From positions 60,336 to 124,335 of the forward strand of contig NZ_CAMFJF010000010.1 in NCBI RefSeq assembly GCF_945956895.1: a stretch of DNA of 64,000 bases. Direction: 5' to 3'. This DNA comes from an uncultured Allobosea sp. (GTDB lineage: Bacteria; Pseudomonadota; Alphaproteobacteria; Rhizobiales; Beijerinckiaceae). Positions within the stretch are counted from its first letter, which is position 1; every line of letters begins with the position of its first letter. Of the stretch, positions 10,934-22,167 are shown piece by piece. The notes beneath the pieces were generated by a model. The model searched no databases. It saw only the letters and a list, made by a program, of their open reading frames with translations, and was not told where the DNA came from. The translations under genes and the position numbers were made by a program.

Positions 10934-11147
10934 AAGATGAACGCCAACATAACGATTATTCGCCGGGCGGGCGAGGCAGGGAGCGCGGCCACAATTTGCT
11001 GCCGCAAAAACAGGCAGTCGTGCGCTCCGCCTTTCGTCCAATGGATAAGACCCGCACAGTCTTGCGTGGAGCGCAGCCCTCCTATACCGATCCTGCCGAC
11101 AAAGGGGCGGAAACGGCGCAGAATTGCGCCCTCACGGGAGCGGGAAT

Positions 11148-11747
11148 GTGAAGGGTCTCCTTGCCATCAGCCGGGTCATCGACGCGGTCAACGGCCAGAT
11201 CGGCAAGAAAGTCGCCTGGCTGATCCTGATCGCGGTGATCGTGGCGGCGGTCAACGCCATCGTCCGCAAGGTCTTCAACGTCTCGTCGAATGCCTGGCTC
11301 GAGCTGCAATGGATGCTGTTCGGCGCGGTCTTCCTGATGTGCGCCTCCTGGACGATGCAGGTGAAGGAACACATCCGCATCGACATCGTGAACGCCGCGC
11401 TGCCGAAGCGCGTCCGCCAATGGATCGAGCTGCTCGGCCACCTGCTCTTCCTGATGCCGTTCTGCCTGCTGATCGTCTACCATTCCTGGCCGTTCTTCAT
11501 GCGCTCCTATGCGATCAACGAGCAGTCGCTCTCGGCCGGCGGCCTGCCGCAATGGCCGGCCAAGGGCCTCGTGGTCGTCGGCTTCGTGATGCTGAGCTTC
11601 CAGGGCATTTCCGAGATCATCAAGACGATCGCGATCATGCGCGGCGATCTGGAGGATCACGAGGCGGCGCTCGGCCATGCTGCCGCAGCCGAGGCGGAAG
11701 CCCAGCGTCTGCTCGACCAAGCCAAGGAACAGGGCCTCGCTTCGTGA
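11148..11747 (+). CDS. TRAP transporter small permease (DctQ family)
   Basis: The small membrane subunit of a sodium-coupled TRAP transporter, 199 residues with four hydrophobic segments (about 18-38, 55-75, 95-120, 140-160). The family hallmark AWLELQWMLFGAVFLMCASW is present near residue 45, followed by HIRIDI. A GTG start at 11148 is chosen because an AG-rich site (GGGAGCGGG) precedes it and the ATG two bases earlier is in another frame and stops at once. The large permease follows directly, with a possible GTGA overlap. No periplasmic DctP receptor is encoded in the window. Confidence 0.88.
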   Translation: MKGLLAISRVIDAVNGQIGKKVAWLILIAVIVAAVNAIVRKVFNVSSNAWLELQWMLFGAVFLMCASWTMQVKEHIRIDIVNAALPKRVRQWIELLGHLLFLMPFCLLIVYHSWPFFMRSYAINEQSLSAGGLPQWPAKGLVVVGFVMLSFQGISEIIKTIAIMRGDLEDHEAALGHAAAAEAEAQRLLDQAKEQGLAS

Positions 11748-11776
11748 GCGGCCCGCAAGAAGTCCGGAACCGTCCC

Positions 11777-13579
11777 ATGCACGCTCATCGCCTTCCGCGC
11801 GTCGCCGGCCTGCTGCTCGCGCTCACGATCCTCGCCTTCTTCGGCCTTCATACCGGCGACGCCTTCGCGGCGGGCGGCGGCATCGGCGATTTCCTGCGCG
11901 TCAACATGGCGCCGGTGATGTTCGCGACGCTCGTCGTCTTCCTGCTGCTCGGCTATCCCGTCGCCTTCGCGCTCGCGGCCAACGGCCTGCTCTTCGCGCT
12001 GATCGGCATCGATCTCGGCCTGTTCCAGGAGAACTTCCTGCAGGCGCTGCCCGAGCGCATCTACGGCACGATGAACAACGACGTCCTGCTGGCCGTGCCG
12101 TTCTTCACCTTCATGGGGCTGGTCCTCGAACGTTCCGGCATGGCCGAGGACCTGCTCGACACCATCGGCCAGCTCTTCGGGCCGGTCCGCGGCGGCCTCG
12201 CCTATGCGGTGATCTTCGTCGGCGCGCTGCTTGCCGCGACCACCGGCGTCGTCGCGGCTTCGGTGATCTCGATGGGCCTGATCTCGCTGCCGATCATGCT
12301 GCGCTACGGCTATGACCGGCGCCTGGCTTCCGGCGTCATCGCGGCATCCGGCACGCTGGCGCAGATCATCCCGCCCTCGCTCGTGCTGATCGTGCTCGCC
12401 GACCAGCTCGGCCGTTCCGTCGGCGATATGTACGAGGGCGCCTTCATTCCGGGCCTCGTGCTCTCGCTGCTCTATGCCGGCTACGTCTTCCTTGTCACCA
12501 TCATCTGGCCGCAGCGCGCGCCCGGCCTGCCGCCGGAAGCACAGACCTTGCGGGATGCGGACGGCAAGACGCGCCGCTTCTCGTTGCTCGTCGTCGCGAT
12601 CATCTCGCTCGCGCTGGCCTATGCCTATATGAAGCTGTTCACGCAGGTGAAGGCCGGCTCCGATTTCGTCGTGCTGACGATGTCGCTGATGGTCGCGATC
12701 TCCTTCGTCATTGCACTTCTGAACAAGCTGCTGCGCCTCAACCTGCTCTCGCGCATGACCGAGCAGGTGATCTTCGTCATGGTGCCGCCGCTGGCGCTGA
12801 TCTTCCTCGTGCTCGGCACCATCTTCATCGGCGTCGCGACGCCGACGGAAGGCGGCGCCATGGGCGCGACGGGGGCGATCTTGCTCGCCTGGGGCAAGCG
12901 GCGCATGACCTTCGACCTGCTCAAGCAGGCGACGGAATCGACCGCCAAGCTCTCGGCCTTCGTGCTCTTCATCCTGGTCGGCGCGCGCGTGTTCTCGCTG
13001 ACCTTCTACGGCGTCAACGGCCATCTCTGGGTCGAGCATCTGCTGGTCGGCCTGCCGGGCGGCGCGACGGGCTTCCTGATCGTCGTCAACGTGATGGTCT
13101 TCCTGCTCGCCTTCTTCCTCGACTTCTTCGAGCTGGCCTTCATCATCGTGCCGCTGCTCGGGCCTGCGGCGGAGAAGCTCGGCATCGATCTGATCTGGTT
13201 CGGCGTCATCCTCGGCGTGAACATGCAGACCTCGTTCATGCACCCGCCCTTCGGTTTCGCGCTGTTCTTCCTGCGCTCGGTCGCGCCGAAGAATTCTTAC
13301 AAGGATCGCGTCACCGGCCGCATGATGGAGCCGGTCACCACCGGCCAGATCTACTGGGGCGCGGTGCCCTTCGTGGTGATCCAGTGCATCATGGTCGCGC
13401 TGGTGGTGATCTTCCCGAGCATGGTCATGCATTACAAGGCTTCGGCCGTGCAGCTTGACCAGAAGGCGATCGACAAGCAGTTCGACTCGATCCAGATTCC
13501 CGGCCTCGGCGGTACGGGTCTGCCGGGCGGATTCGACCTCAACGCGCCGCCGGTCATCGGCACGCCGCCCAAACCGTAA
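11777..13579 (+). CDS. TRAP transporter large permease (DctM family)
   Basis: The large membrane subunit that forms the TRAP transport path. Hallmarks are VPFFTFMGLVLERSGMAEDL, TTGVVAASVISMGLISLP, ASGTLAQIIPPSLVLIVLA and ATPTEGGAMGATGA. At 600 residues it is well above the usual 430: an extra stretch of roughly 130 residues with two or three hydrophobic segments lies between residues 250 and 360, as in the long DctM variants annotated for mannitol/chloroaromatic-type TRAP systems. The N-terminus has a signal-like segment ending in AFA. A GTG at 11744, overlapping the DctQ stop as GTGA, is an alternative start that would add 11 residues. Confidence 0.88.
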   Translation: MHAHRLPRVAGLLLALTILAFFGLHTGDAFAAGGGIGDFLRVNMAPVMFATLVVFLLLGYPVAFALAANGLLFALIGIDLGLFQENFLQALPERIYGTMNNDVLLAVPFFTFMGLVLERSGMAEDLLDTIGQLFGPVRGGLAYAVIFVGALLAATTGVVAASVISMGLISLPIMLRYGYDRRLASGVIAASGTLAQIIPPSLVLIVLADQLGRSVGDMYEGAFIPGLVLSLLYAGYVFLVTIIWPQRAPGLPPEAQTLRDADGKTRRFSLLVVAIISLALAYAYMKLFTQVKAGSDFVVLTMSLMVAISFVIALLNKLLRLNLLSRMTEQVIFVMVPPLALIFLVLGTIFIGVATPTEGGAMGATGAILLAWGKRRMTFDLLKQATESTAKLSAFVLFILVGARVFSLTFYGVNGHLWVEHLLVGLPGGATGFLIVVNVMVFLLAFFLDFFELAFIIVPLLGPAAEKLGIDLIWFGVILGVNMQTSFMHPPFGFALFFLRSVAPKNSYKDRVTGRMMEPVTTGQIYWGAVPFVVIQCIMVALVVIFPSMVMHYKASAVQLDQKAIDKQFDSIQIPGLGGTGLPGGFDLNAPPVIGTPPKP

Positions 13580-13592
13580 GGCGGGCCGCGTC

Positions 13593-15017
13593 GTGGCAGT
13601 GGCGGCCGGCAGGCTGATCGCGGTGGCGTCGCTCGCGCTCGTGGCGGTGCCTGGCACCGCCTGGGCGGCGGGCGATATCGGCGGGGCGACCATGGGCGCC
13701 GGCTGGGCCTTGCCCTTCGCCGGCATGCTGCTCTCGATCGCGCTCGGTCCCGTGCTGTTCCCGCATCTCTGGGAGCATCACTACGGCAAGTTCGCCGGTT
13801 TCTGGGCCGCGCTGACGCTGGTACCGCTCGTCCTGCTGCGCGGCTTCGATCCCGCGCTCGGCGCGTTGCTGCACACCGCGCTGCTCGACTATATCCCCTT
13901 CATCATCCTGCTCTTCGCGCTCTTCACCATCGCGGGCGGCATCCTGATCTCGGGCAATCTGCGCGGCACGCCGGCGACCAACACGGTGCTGCTGGCGATC
14001 GGCACGGTTCTCGCGAGCTTCGTCGGCACGACCGGCGCCTCGATCATCATGATCCGGCCGGTGCTGCGGGCGAATGACGACCGGCGCTTCAACGTCCATG
14101 TCGTCGTCTTCTTCATCTTCCTGGTCTCGAATATCGGGGGATCGCTGACTCCGCTCGGCGACCCCCCGCTCTTCCTCGGCTTTCTGCGCGGCGTCGATTT
14201 CTTCTGGACCACCACGCATCTGCTGCCCGAGACGGCTTTCGCCGTCGCCGTGCTGCTCGGCCTGTTCTACGCGCTCGACAGCTGGTTCTTCCGCAAGGAG
14301 GAAGGCTTTCCGAAGCTCAAGGACCCGACGCCGGACCGCGCCATCAAGCTCTGGGGCAAGGTCAACATCCTGCTGCTCGCCGGCGTCATCGTCGCGATCC
14401 TGATGTCGGCGAACTGGAAGCCGGGCGTGGCCTTCACGCTGCACGGCGTTCCCGTCGAGGGCCAGAACCTGCTGCGCGATGTCATCCTGCTCGCCCTCGC
14501 CGGCCTGTCGCTCAAGCTGACGCCCGGCCCCGTCCGCGCTGGCAACGAATTCAGCTGGGGCCCGATCAAGGAGGTCGCCAAGCTCTTCGCCGGCATCTTC
14601 ATCTGCATCATCCCGGTGCTGGCGATGCTGCAGGCCGGCAAGGCGGGGGCTTTCGCGCCGCTGGTCGCGCTGGTCAGCAATGCCGACGGCAGCGCCAACA
14701 CGGTGGCCTATTTCTGGCTGACGGGTGCGCTCTCCTCCTTCCTCGACAATGCGCCGACCTATCTCGTCTTCTTCGAGCTGGCGGGCGGCGATCCGAAGGC
14801 GCTGATGACGACGGGGGCGCTGACGCTGGCGGCGATCTCGGCGGGTGCCGTCTTCATGGGCGCCAACAGCTATATCGGCAATGCGCCCAACTTCATGGTC
14901 TACGCCATCGCCAAGGACCGGAAGGTGAAGATGCCGAGTTTCTTCGGCTACATGCTCTGGTCCGGCGCGATCCTGATCCCGCTCTTCGTGGTGCAGACGG
15001 TCCTGTTCTTCCGGTAG
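13593..15017 (+). CDS. NhaD-like sodium:proton antiporter
   Basis: A polytopic membrane protein of 474 residues in the ion transporter superfamily that includes NhaD, ArsB and CitM. About 12 hydrophobic segments are visible, with SFVGTTGASIIMIRPVLRAN near residue 145, NIGGSLTPLGDPPLFLGFLRG near 175 and SSFLDNAPTYLVFFELAGG near 385, all typical for NhaD-like antiporters; the N-terminus resembles a cleavable signal peptide (PGTAWAAGD). The GTG start at 13593 follows AAGGCGGG at good spacing. It lies 13 bases after the TRAP permease, so the three genes may form one operon, perhaps because TRAP import depends on the sodium gradient (inference). Confidence 0.85.
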   Translation: MAVAAGRLIAVASLALVAVPGTAWAAGDIGGATMGAGWALPFAGMLLSIALGPVLFPHLWEHHYGKFAGFWAALTLVPLVLLRGFDPALGALLHTALLDYIPFIILLFALFTIAGGILISGNLRGTPATNTVLLAIGTVLASFVGTTGASIIMIRPVLRANDDRRFNVHVVVFFIFLVSNIGGSLTPLGDPPLFLGFLRGVDFFWTTTHLLPETAFAVAVLLGLFYALDSWFFRKEEGFPKLKDPTPDRAIKLWGKVNILLLAGVIVAILMSANWKPGVAFTLHGVPVEGQNLLRDVILLALAGLSLKLTPGPVRAGNEFSWGPIKEVAKLFAGIFICIIPVLAMLQAGKAGAFAPLVALVSNADGSANTVAYFWLTGALSSFLDNAPTYLVFFELAGGDPKALMTTGALTLAAISAGAVFMGANSYIGNAPNFMVYAIAKDRKVKMPSFFGYMLWSGAILIPLFVVQTVLFFR

Positions 15018-15025
15018 ACCCCAAG

Positions 15026-15187
15026 TGTCATCCCGTGCGCGCTGCAGCATGTGAATGCTGCCGCGCAGACACGGGACCGCCTTCCGAAGAGGGCGTCTCT
15101 TTCTGCGCGCTTTCCGAAAAGGCGCCCTATCCTGCGCGCGGTCCCGTGTTTGCGCAGCGGCACTGCGCGCCGCGGCGCGCACGGGAA
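15026..15187. repeat. Long composite palindrome (GTCATCCCGTGCGCGC type)
   Basis: Between the convergent antiporter and DUF4105 genes. The outer arms carry GTCATCCCGTGCGCGC and GCGCGCACGGGAAGAC, the inner arms GCGCAGACACGGGACCGC and GCGGTCCCGTGTTTGCGC, and a small hairpin GCAGCAT-GTGA-ATGCTGC sits in the left half. The centre has two similar TTCCGAA.AGGGCG-like units. It may double as a bidirectional terminator. Confidence 0.75.
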
Positions 15188-15197
15188 GACAGCGGTG

Positions 15198-16208
15198 TTA
15201 CGGCCGCCCGGTCGGCACGCCCTCCCGGATCTTCGCCGAGAACTGCGGATCGTCCAGCGAGAGCGTGCGCGCGTGGTCGCCGATGCGCGCGGTCCGGACC
15301 AGTTCCTCCAGCGGGATATCCTGCCGGATCGCGCCGATCTGCTGGAGATAGCCGGGCAGATAGCCCGAGAGCAGCACGCGCGGGTCGAGCGGTAGCGAGA
15401 ACTTCCAGCCCGGCGCGACGCTGGAGACGAGGTGGTAGACCACCGTCGTGCAATTGGTCGTCAGCGTGTTGTACCAGCGCGGCTTGGCGGCGAGGTCATT
15501 GATATCGGCCGCATAGGCGAGAAGCAGGTCGCGGGCCTGGGTGGCCGAGGCGCTGAGGCGGAAGAGCCGTGCGTCCTCGCGCCGCGCATGGGTGCGCAAG
15601 CCGACGATGTCGCGCTCGTCGGCGGCGACATAGGCCATCTCGTAGCTGCGGAAGAAGCCGGCCAGCGCCGACCACTCCTCGCCCTTCTCGCGCCGGACCT
15701 CGATCGAGAAGGTCAACGGCACCGAATCCGAGAAGGTGAAGCTGACGAGGAGATGCGCGATCGCCTCGCCCGACCAGTAGGTCAGGAAGATATCGGCGCC
15801 GGTGACGGACGCGAGATTGAAGCGCCGCGTTTCCCAGACCTGATCGTAATCCGCCTCCGTGCGCCAATGGAAATGACGCAGGTTGGACACGGTGATCGCA
15901 TCGCCCTCGCGTGCGATGGTCGGTAGCCGTGCGAGCTCGGGAATCCAGTCGCGGTCATGCGAGGGCTGGAAGCTGCTCCACCATCCGAGTAGGGCGAGGA
16001 AGACGGTGGCGAAGCCGAGCGGCAGGCGCAGATCGCTCGTCCAGACGCCGACGAGGCCGGCAAGCGCGGCGATGCCGAAGCCGATCGCCGCGATGGTGGC
16101 GGTCGCGCCCGACAGGCGGAACAGCAGGAAACCCGCGCCCCAGATGGCGGTACCGAGAAGGACGAGGGTGAGGAGAAGCTTCAGCACAATGAAAAAGAGG
16201 CGGCTCAT
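15198..16208 (-). CDS. DUF4105 domain membrane protein
   Basis: A 336-residue protein of unknown function. Two or three hydrophobic helices occupy residues 5-90, and the rest is a soluble domain matching DUF4105: DWIPELARLPT, FHWRTEADYDQVWETR, GEAIAHLLVSFTF, the paired YEMAYVAADERDI, NCTTVVYHL and GYLPGYLQQIG. The conserved Cys and His residues in NCTTVVYH have led others to compare such domains with papain-like peptidases, but activity is unproven. The ATG at 16208 has GAGAGG seven bases upstream. It lies 36 bases downstream of pckA in the same direction. Confidence 0.82.
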   Translation of the reverse strand: MSRLFFIVLKLLLTLVLLGTAIWGAGFLLFRLSGATATIAAIGFGIAALAGLVGVWTSDLRLPLGFATVFLALLGWWSSFQPSHDRDWIPELARLPTIAREGDAITVSNLRHFHWRTEADYDQVWETRRFNLASVTGADIFLTYWSGEAIAHLLVSFTFSDSVPLTFSIEVRREKGEEWSALAGFFRSYEMAYVAADERDIVGLRTHARREDARLFRLSASATQARDLLLAYAADINDLAAKPRWYNTLTTNCTTVVYHLVSSVAPGWKFSLPLDPRVLLSGYLPGYLQQIGAIRQDIPLEELVRTARIGDHARTLSLDDPQFSAKIREGVPTGRP

Positions 16209-16244
16209 GGCCGCCTCTCGTAGCATAGTCCGGAGGGTTTGGCC

Positions 16245-17855
<1,611 letters not shown>

Positions 17856-18111
17856 TGAATTCCTCCGGAGGCCGCCATGCTGTCGGCGGCCTGTTGTCTT
17901 CACGAATGCGCTTGGACCGGTGGCAGGGCCCAGCGTCGAAGGCGAGGCCCTAGAGGCCACGATGGGTCTTTACGGCGATGCGGCCCCTCGCTCAAGTCAT
18001 TGAAAAGGCCCGTCACCGCTGCAAACTTCTCTAAATCGATTGAATTTCAACCTGTGGTAAATGGCCGCGCGTCCCTGCGACGGCTCGGTCTGCAAGGCGA
18101 TTTTCGAGGCG

Positions 18112-18873
18112 TCAGGCCGCTTGGGCGCGTGCCTTGGTGGCGAGTTCCGCCAGGACGCGCCGCAGGGCGCCGGGGCCATCTACCGAGGCCGGGAAGGGCA
18201 GGCGCAGCACCGTGCTGCCGAGACCGATGTCGAGCCCGTCGGGGTCGAGCCCGATGGCCCGCCAGTCCCCGGCCTTCGCGCCGAGCAACTGCGTGGCGTA
18301 GAGGCCGATCGCCTCGGCATGATCCTCGTTCATATGCGCGACGGCGCCGGCTTCCACGTCCGCGAGTGCGGCGGCGTGTGCCGGATCGCTCATCAGGTCG
18401 GCCGGCGTCGGCGCGAAGGCGCGGGCGAAGCCGCCATTGAGGCTCGCACCCTCGATCTCCAGGGCGAAGAAGGAGAAATCCGGGAAATCGGCATAGAGTG
18501 CCGATTTCGGCTGGCGCGCGAGATAGCGGCGGCGGATGCGCGCGCCCTCCTCGCTCTCGCGGTCGATTTTGCGGGCGTGGACCTTCAGCGTGATCCGCGC
18601 ATGGGCGAGCGGATCGCCCTTGCCGCCGGGCGAAATCAGCAGCGAGGCGCGTGGATCGTTGGCGAGGTTGCCGGTATGGGCGGCGAGCCCCGAGATCAGG
18701 ATGATCGGCGTGCCCTGGATATCGGTGGCGAGCCCGACCAGGCTCGCGGAAGGGTGACCGTCGGGGCCGAGCGTGGCGAGCGCGGCCGAACGCGCCTCGC
18801 GCAGCAGATTCTTGGCCTCCAGGCGCACAGCCTCGTCCATCGGCTGGATCACGTCTTTGGCGGCCTTGGCCAT
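18112..18873 (-). CDS. HugZ-like heme utilisation protein (FMN-binding split barrel + DUF2470)
   Basis: A 253-residue cytosolic protein in two parts. Residues 15-150 form a pyridoxamine-phosphate-oxidase-like split barrel (LREARSAALATLGPDGHPS, ISGLAAHTGNLANDPRASLL), and residues 165-250 match the DUF2470 domain with VAHMNEDHAEAIGLYA. Proteins of this form bind heme and some (HugZ) open it to release iron; the MNEDH segment is the usual C-terminal signature. It lies between pckA (256 bases downstream) and divergent chvI (141 bases). I saw no iron-responsive element upstream. Confidence 0.85.
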   Translation of the reverse strand: MAKAAKDVIQPMDEAVRLEAKNLLREARSAALATLGPDGHPSASLVGLATDIQGTPIILISGLAAHTGNLANDPRASLLISPGGKGDPLAHARITLKVHARKIDRESEEGARIRRRYLARQPKSALYADFPDFSFFALEIEGASLNGGFARAFAPTPADLMSDPAHAAALADVEAGAVAHMNEDHAEAIGLYATQLLGAKAGDWRAIGLDPDGLDIGLGSTVLRLPFPASVDGPGALRRVLAELATKARAQAA

Positions 18874-19014
18874 GGAACCTTACTCCGATTTCCAGCTTGC
18901 GCTACGGAGACATAGGCAAATCGCCACGCCCCGGCTAGATTGCCGCCACGCTTTGGCCTCTCTCGCGCGAGAGGGGAACCGTTTATTGCAACGTGACAAA
19001 GAGACGAAAGCCTT

Positions 19015-19716
19015 ATGCCAACGATTGCGCTGGTCGACGACGACCGCAACATCCTGACATCGGTTTCGATCGCCCTCGAGGCCGAGGGCTATCGCATCAT
19101 GACCTATACGGACGGCGCCTCGGCGCTCGACGGGTTGAAGCAGAACCCGCCGGACCTTGCGATCTTCGACATCAAGATGCCGCGCATGGACGGCATGGAG
19201 CTGTTGCGGCGGCTGCGCCAGAAATCGGATCTGCCCGTCATCTTCCTCACCTCCAAGGATGAGGAGATCGACGAGCTCTTCGGCCTGAAGATGGGCGCCG
19301 ACGACTTCATCCGGAAGCCGTTCTCGCAGCGCCTGCTGGTCGAGCGCGTCAAGGCGATCCTGCGCCGGGCCGGCGCGAAGGACGCGACCGCCGCCCCCCG
19401 CCCCGAGGACGCCAAGGCGCTGGAGCGCGGCCTGCTGCGCATGGATCCCGAGCGCCATACCTGCACCTGGCGCGGCGAGCCGGTGACGCTCACCGTCACC
19501 GAGTTCCTGATCCTGCAGTCGCTGGCGCAGCGCCCGGGCGTGGTGAAGAGCCGCAATGCCCTGATGGACGCCGCCTATGACGACGAGGTCTATGTCGACG
19601 ACCGCACCATCGACAGCCACATCAAGCGCCTGCGCAAGAAATTCAATCAGGTCGACGCCGAGTTCGACATGATCGAGACGCTCTACGGCGTGGGCTATCG
19701 CTTCAAGGAAGTCTGA
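19015..19716 (+). CDS. chvI: Two-component response regulator ChvI
   Basis: An OmpR/PhoB-type regulator of 233 residues. The receiver domain (1-120) has the acidic pocket DDD at 8-10, the phospho-acceptor Asp52 in [11 protein letters not shown] and the conserved Lys in IRKPFS near 100; the C-terminal winged helix (140-230) includes [16 protein letters not shown] and [15 protein letters not shown]. The chvI-chvG-hprK-EIIA-HPr order identifies it as ChvI, which in rhizobia and Agrobacterium responds to acid and envelope stress and controls exopolysaccharide, motility and central carbon genes. It begins the cluster; chvG follows 68 bases later. Confidence 0.93.
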   Translation: MPTIALVDDDRNILTSVSIALEAEGYRIMTYTDGASALDGLKQNPPDLAIFDIKMPRMDGMELLRRLRQKSDLPVIFLTSKDEEIDELFGLKMGADDFIRKPFSQRLLVERVKAILRRAGAKDATAAPRPEDAKALERGLLRMDPERHTCTWRGEPVTLTVTEFLILQSLAQRPGVVKSRNALMDAAYDDEVYVDDRTIDSHIKRLRKKFNQVDAEFDMIETLYGVGYRFKEV

Positions 19717-19784
19717 GGCAAGGAAGGCGAGGGCGCGCCGGATTCGCCGTCGCCGTCATTCCGAGCGGGAAGCAAGCCGCAGCC

Positions 19785-21584
19785 ATGGCAACCGTCGACA
19801 ACGAGGCCAGAACGCCCGCGCCGCCCTCCGGCTGGCGCGCCGGGCTGCGCCGCCGCGTCGGCATCGCCTGGCGGCGCATGGCGCGCGCGGTCTCGCTGCG
19901 CGCCGCCTCCAGCCTGACCCGGCGCATCCTCGTCCTCAATCTCGGCGGGCTCGTCGCGCTGCTGATCGGCTTCCTCTACCTCAACCAGTTCCGCGAGGGG
20001 CTGATCGAGGCGCGCGTCCAGAGCCTGCTGACCCAGGGCGAGATCATCGCCGGCGCGATCGCGGCTTCCGCCACGGTCGAAATCGACACGATCACCATCG
20101 ATCCCGACAAGCTGCTGCAGCTCCAGGCCGGCGAGAGCGCCGGCATTGCCGAGGATCCGCTCGATTTCTCGATCAATCCCGAGAAGGTCGCTCCGCTCCT
20201 GCGCCGGCTGGTGATGCCGACCAAGACCCGCGCGCGGGTCTACGACAAGGACGGCATGCTTACCATCGACTCGCGCAGCCTCTATTCGCGCGGCGACGTG
20301 CTCCGCCTCGACCTGCCGCGCGTCGGCGAGCCCGATGAGCCGCCGCTGCTGGAGCGCACCTGGAACATGCTGCGCAACCGGCTCGGCAAGGCCGATGTCC
20401 CGACCTACGACGATTTCGAGAACGCCAACGGCAAGTCCTATCCGGAGGTCGCCCGCGCCCTGAACGGCGCCCCGGCCAGCGTCGTGCGCGTCAACACCCG
20501 CGGCCAGACCATCGTTTCGGTTGCCGTGCCCGTGCAGCGCTTCCGGACCGTGAAGGGCGCGCTGCTGCTCTCGACGCAAGGCGGCGACATCGATGCGGTG
20601 ATCGCCGCCGAGCGCTTCGCGATCTTCCAGGTCTTCGCCGTCGCAGCCGGCGTGATGATCGTGCTCTCGATCCTGCTCGCCGGCACCATCGCCGAGCCGA
20701 TCCGCAAGCTCTCGGAAGCAGCCCAGCGCGTGCGGCGCGGTGTCAAGTCGCGCGAGCAGATCCCGGATTTCAGCAGCCGCCATGACGAGATCGGCCACCT
20801 CTCGGGCACGCTGCGCGACATGACCAAGGCGCTCTACAGCCGCATCGAGGCGATCGAGAGCTTCGCCGCCGATGTCGCTCATGAACTGAAGAACCCGCTG
20901 ACCTCGTTGCGCAGTGCGGTCGAGACCTTGCCGCGCGCCAGGAACGAGGATTCGCGCGAGCGCCTGCTCGCCGTGATCCAGCACGATGTTCGCCGGCTCG
21001 ACCGGCTGATCTCGGATATCTCCGACGCCTCGCGGCTCGATGCCGAGCTCGCGCGCAACGATTCCGCGCCGGTCGACGTGGCGCAGGTGCTCGGCGCCGT
21101 CGTGACGATCCAGAACGAGACGCGGCGCGAGGGGCAGGCGAAGATCGAGTTGAGCAGCGACCGCCGCAGCCAGCGTCTCGGCGACGACGCATTCCTCGTG
21201 CTCGGCCACGATTCCCGCATCGGCCAGGTCCTGGTCAACCTGATCGACAATGCCCGTTCCTTCTCGCCGGCGGACAAGCCGGTGAAGGTCGTGCTCTCGC
21301 GCGTTGCCAACGACGTGCTCGTCACCGTCGAGGACGAGGGGCCGGGCATCGAGCCCCATGCCCTGGAGCGCATTTTCGAGCGCTTCTACACCGACCGCCC
21401 GAACGAGGGTTTCGGCCAGAATTCCGGGCTCGGCCTGTCGATCTCGCGCCAGATCGTCGAGGCGCATCGCGGCTCGATCCGGGCCGAGAACCGGCTTGGC
21501 CCGGCCGGCCCCGATGGCGAGGCGTCGCGCCTCGGCGCCCGCTTCATCGTCTGCCTGCCGGCAGCCTATGCCCATGCGGCCTGA
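19785..21584 (+). CDS. chvG: Sensor histidine kinase ChvG
   Basis: Inner-membrane sensor of 599 residues partnered with ChvI. A basic cytoplasmic N-terminus leads to a first membrane helix (about 48-67), a periplasmic domain to about 280, a second helix (about 283-303), a HAMP linker, and the kinase core: phospho-accepting His366 in FAADVAHELKNPLTSL, then the ATPase with NLIDNARSFS, VEDEGPGIEP and GLGLSISRQIVEAH. In relatives the periplasmic domain is held inactive by ExoR; no exoR is in the window. The stop lies 7 bases before hprK, so co-translation is likely. Confidence 0.93.
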   Translation: MATVDNEARTPAPPSGWRAGLRRRVGIAWRRMARAVSLRAASSLTRRILVLNLGGLVALLIGFLYLNQFREGLIEARVQSLLTQGEIIAGAIAASATVEIDTITIDPDKLLQLQAGESAGIAEDPLDFSINPEKVAPLLRRLVMPTKTRARVYDKDGMLTIDSRSLYSRGDVLRLDLPRVGEPDEPPLLERTWNMLRNRLGKADVPTYDDFENANGKSYPEVARALNGAPASVVRVNTRGQTIVSVAVPVQRFRTVKGALLLSTQGGDIDAVIAAERFAIFQVFAVAAGVMIVLSILLAGTIAEPIRKLSEAAQRVRRGVKSREQIPDFSSRHDEIGHLSGTLRDMTKALYSRIEAIESFAADVAHELKNPLTSLRSAVETLPRARNEDSRERLLAVIQHDVRRLDRLISDISDASRLDAELARNDSAPVDVAQVLGAVVTIQNETRREGQAKIELSSDRRSQRLGDDAFLVLGHDSRIGQVLVNLIDNARSFSPADKPVKVVLSRVANDVLVTVEDEGPGIEPHALERIFERFYTDRPNEGFGQNSGLGLSISRQIVEAHRGSIRAENRLGPAGPDGEASRLGARFIVCLPAAYAHAA

Positions 21585-21591
21585 GGCCAGA

Positions 21592-22059
21592 ATGGCTGCC
21601 GTGCCCCTGCAGGAGCAGACCCGGATCCACGCGACCGTGATTGCCGTCGGCGAGGCCGGCATTCTGATCCGCGGCGCGTCCGGCAGCGGCAAGTCGACGC
21701 TCGCGCTCGCGCTGATCGCCCTCGCCTCGCAAGGGGGGCGCTTCGCCAGGCTCGTCGCCGACGACCGCACCGAACTCGTCGCCGCTGGCAATCGGCTGGT
21801 GGCGAGGCCGGTCGCGCCGCTGGAGGGCATCGTCGAGCGGCGGGGGCTAGGCCTCACACCTGAACCCCATACCGGAGCGGTCGTGGTCCGGCTCATCGTC
21901 GACCTTGCGGCCGAGGAGCCGGCACGGATGCCCGAGCCCGAGGATCTCGTCGACAGCCTCGCCGGGGTCGACCTGCCGCGCCTGCGCATGACAGGCCGCG
22001 CCGGTGACGAGAGGCTTGCGCTGAATGCCTTGGACTTATTCACAGAGGCCGGGCACTGA
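21592..22059 (+). CDS. hprK: HPr kinase/phosphorylase, short alphaproteobacterial form
   Basis: Phosphorylates HPr on its regulatory serine and can reverse this. At 155 residues it holds only the catalytic C-terminal half known from Gram-positive HprK, the usual alphaproteobacterial form. The P-loop GASGSGKST is at 28-36, with His13 in RIHATVIA and VERRGLGLTP near residue 82. The ATG at 21592 follows GAGG at six bases; an ATG at 21574 inside the end of chvG is possible but lacks such a site. Its target Ser61 is present in the HPr encoded 500 bases downstream. Confidence 0.92.
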   Translation: MAAVPLQEQTRIHATVIAVGEAGILIRGASGSGKSTLALALIALASQGGRFARLVADDRTELVAAGNRLVARPVAPLEGIVERRGLGLTPEPHTGAVVVRLIVDLAAEEPARMPEPEDLVDSLAGVDLPRLRMTGRAGDERLALNALDLFTEAGH

Positions 22060-22167
22060 TCGCGATTTTGACAAGTTTGACGGTTGACGGCTTGCGCATA
22101 TCTCGCTCCTGCCGCATAAACCGCGACCTTGTCCGGGCGCTGACGGCGCTCTCCGGTGCTGGATTGA

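Noticed and set aside
10937..11776. A longer reading of the DctM gene beginning at 10937
   Set aside because: The first 280 codons run through the DctQ gene in another frame; the membrane protein begins at 11777 (or 11744).
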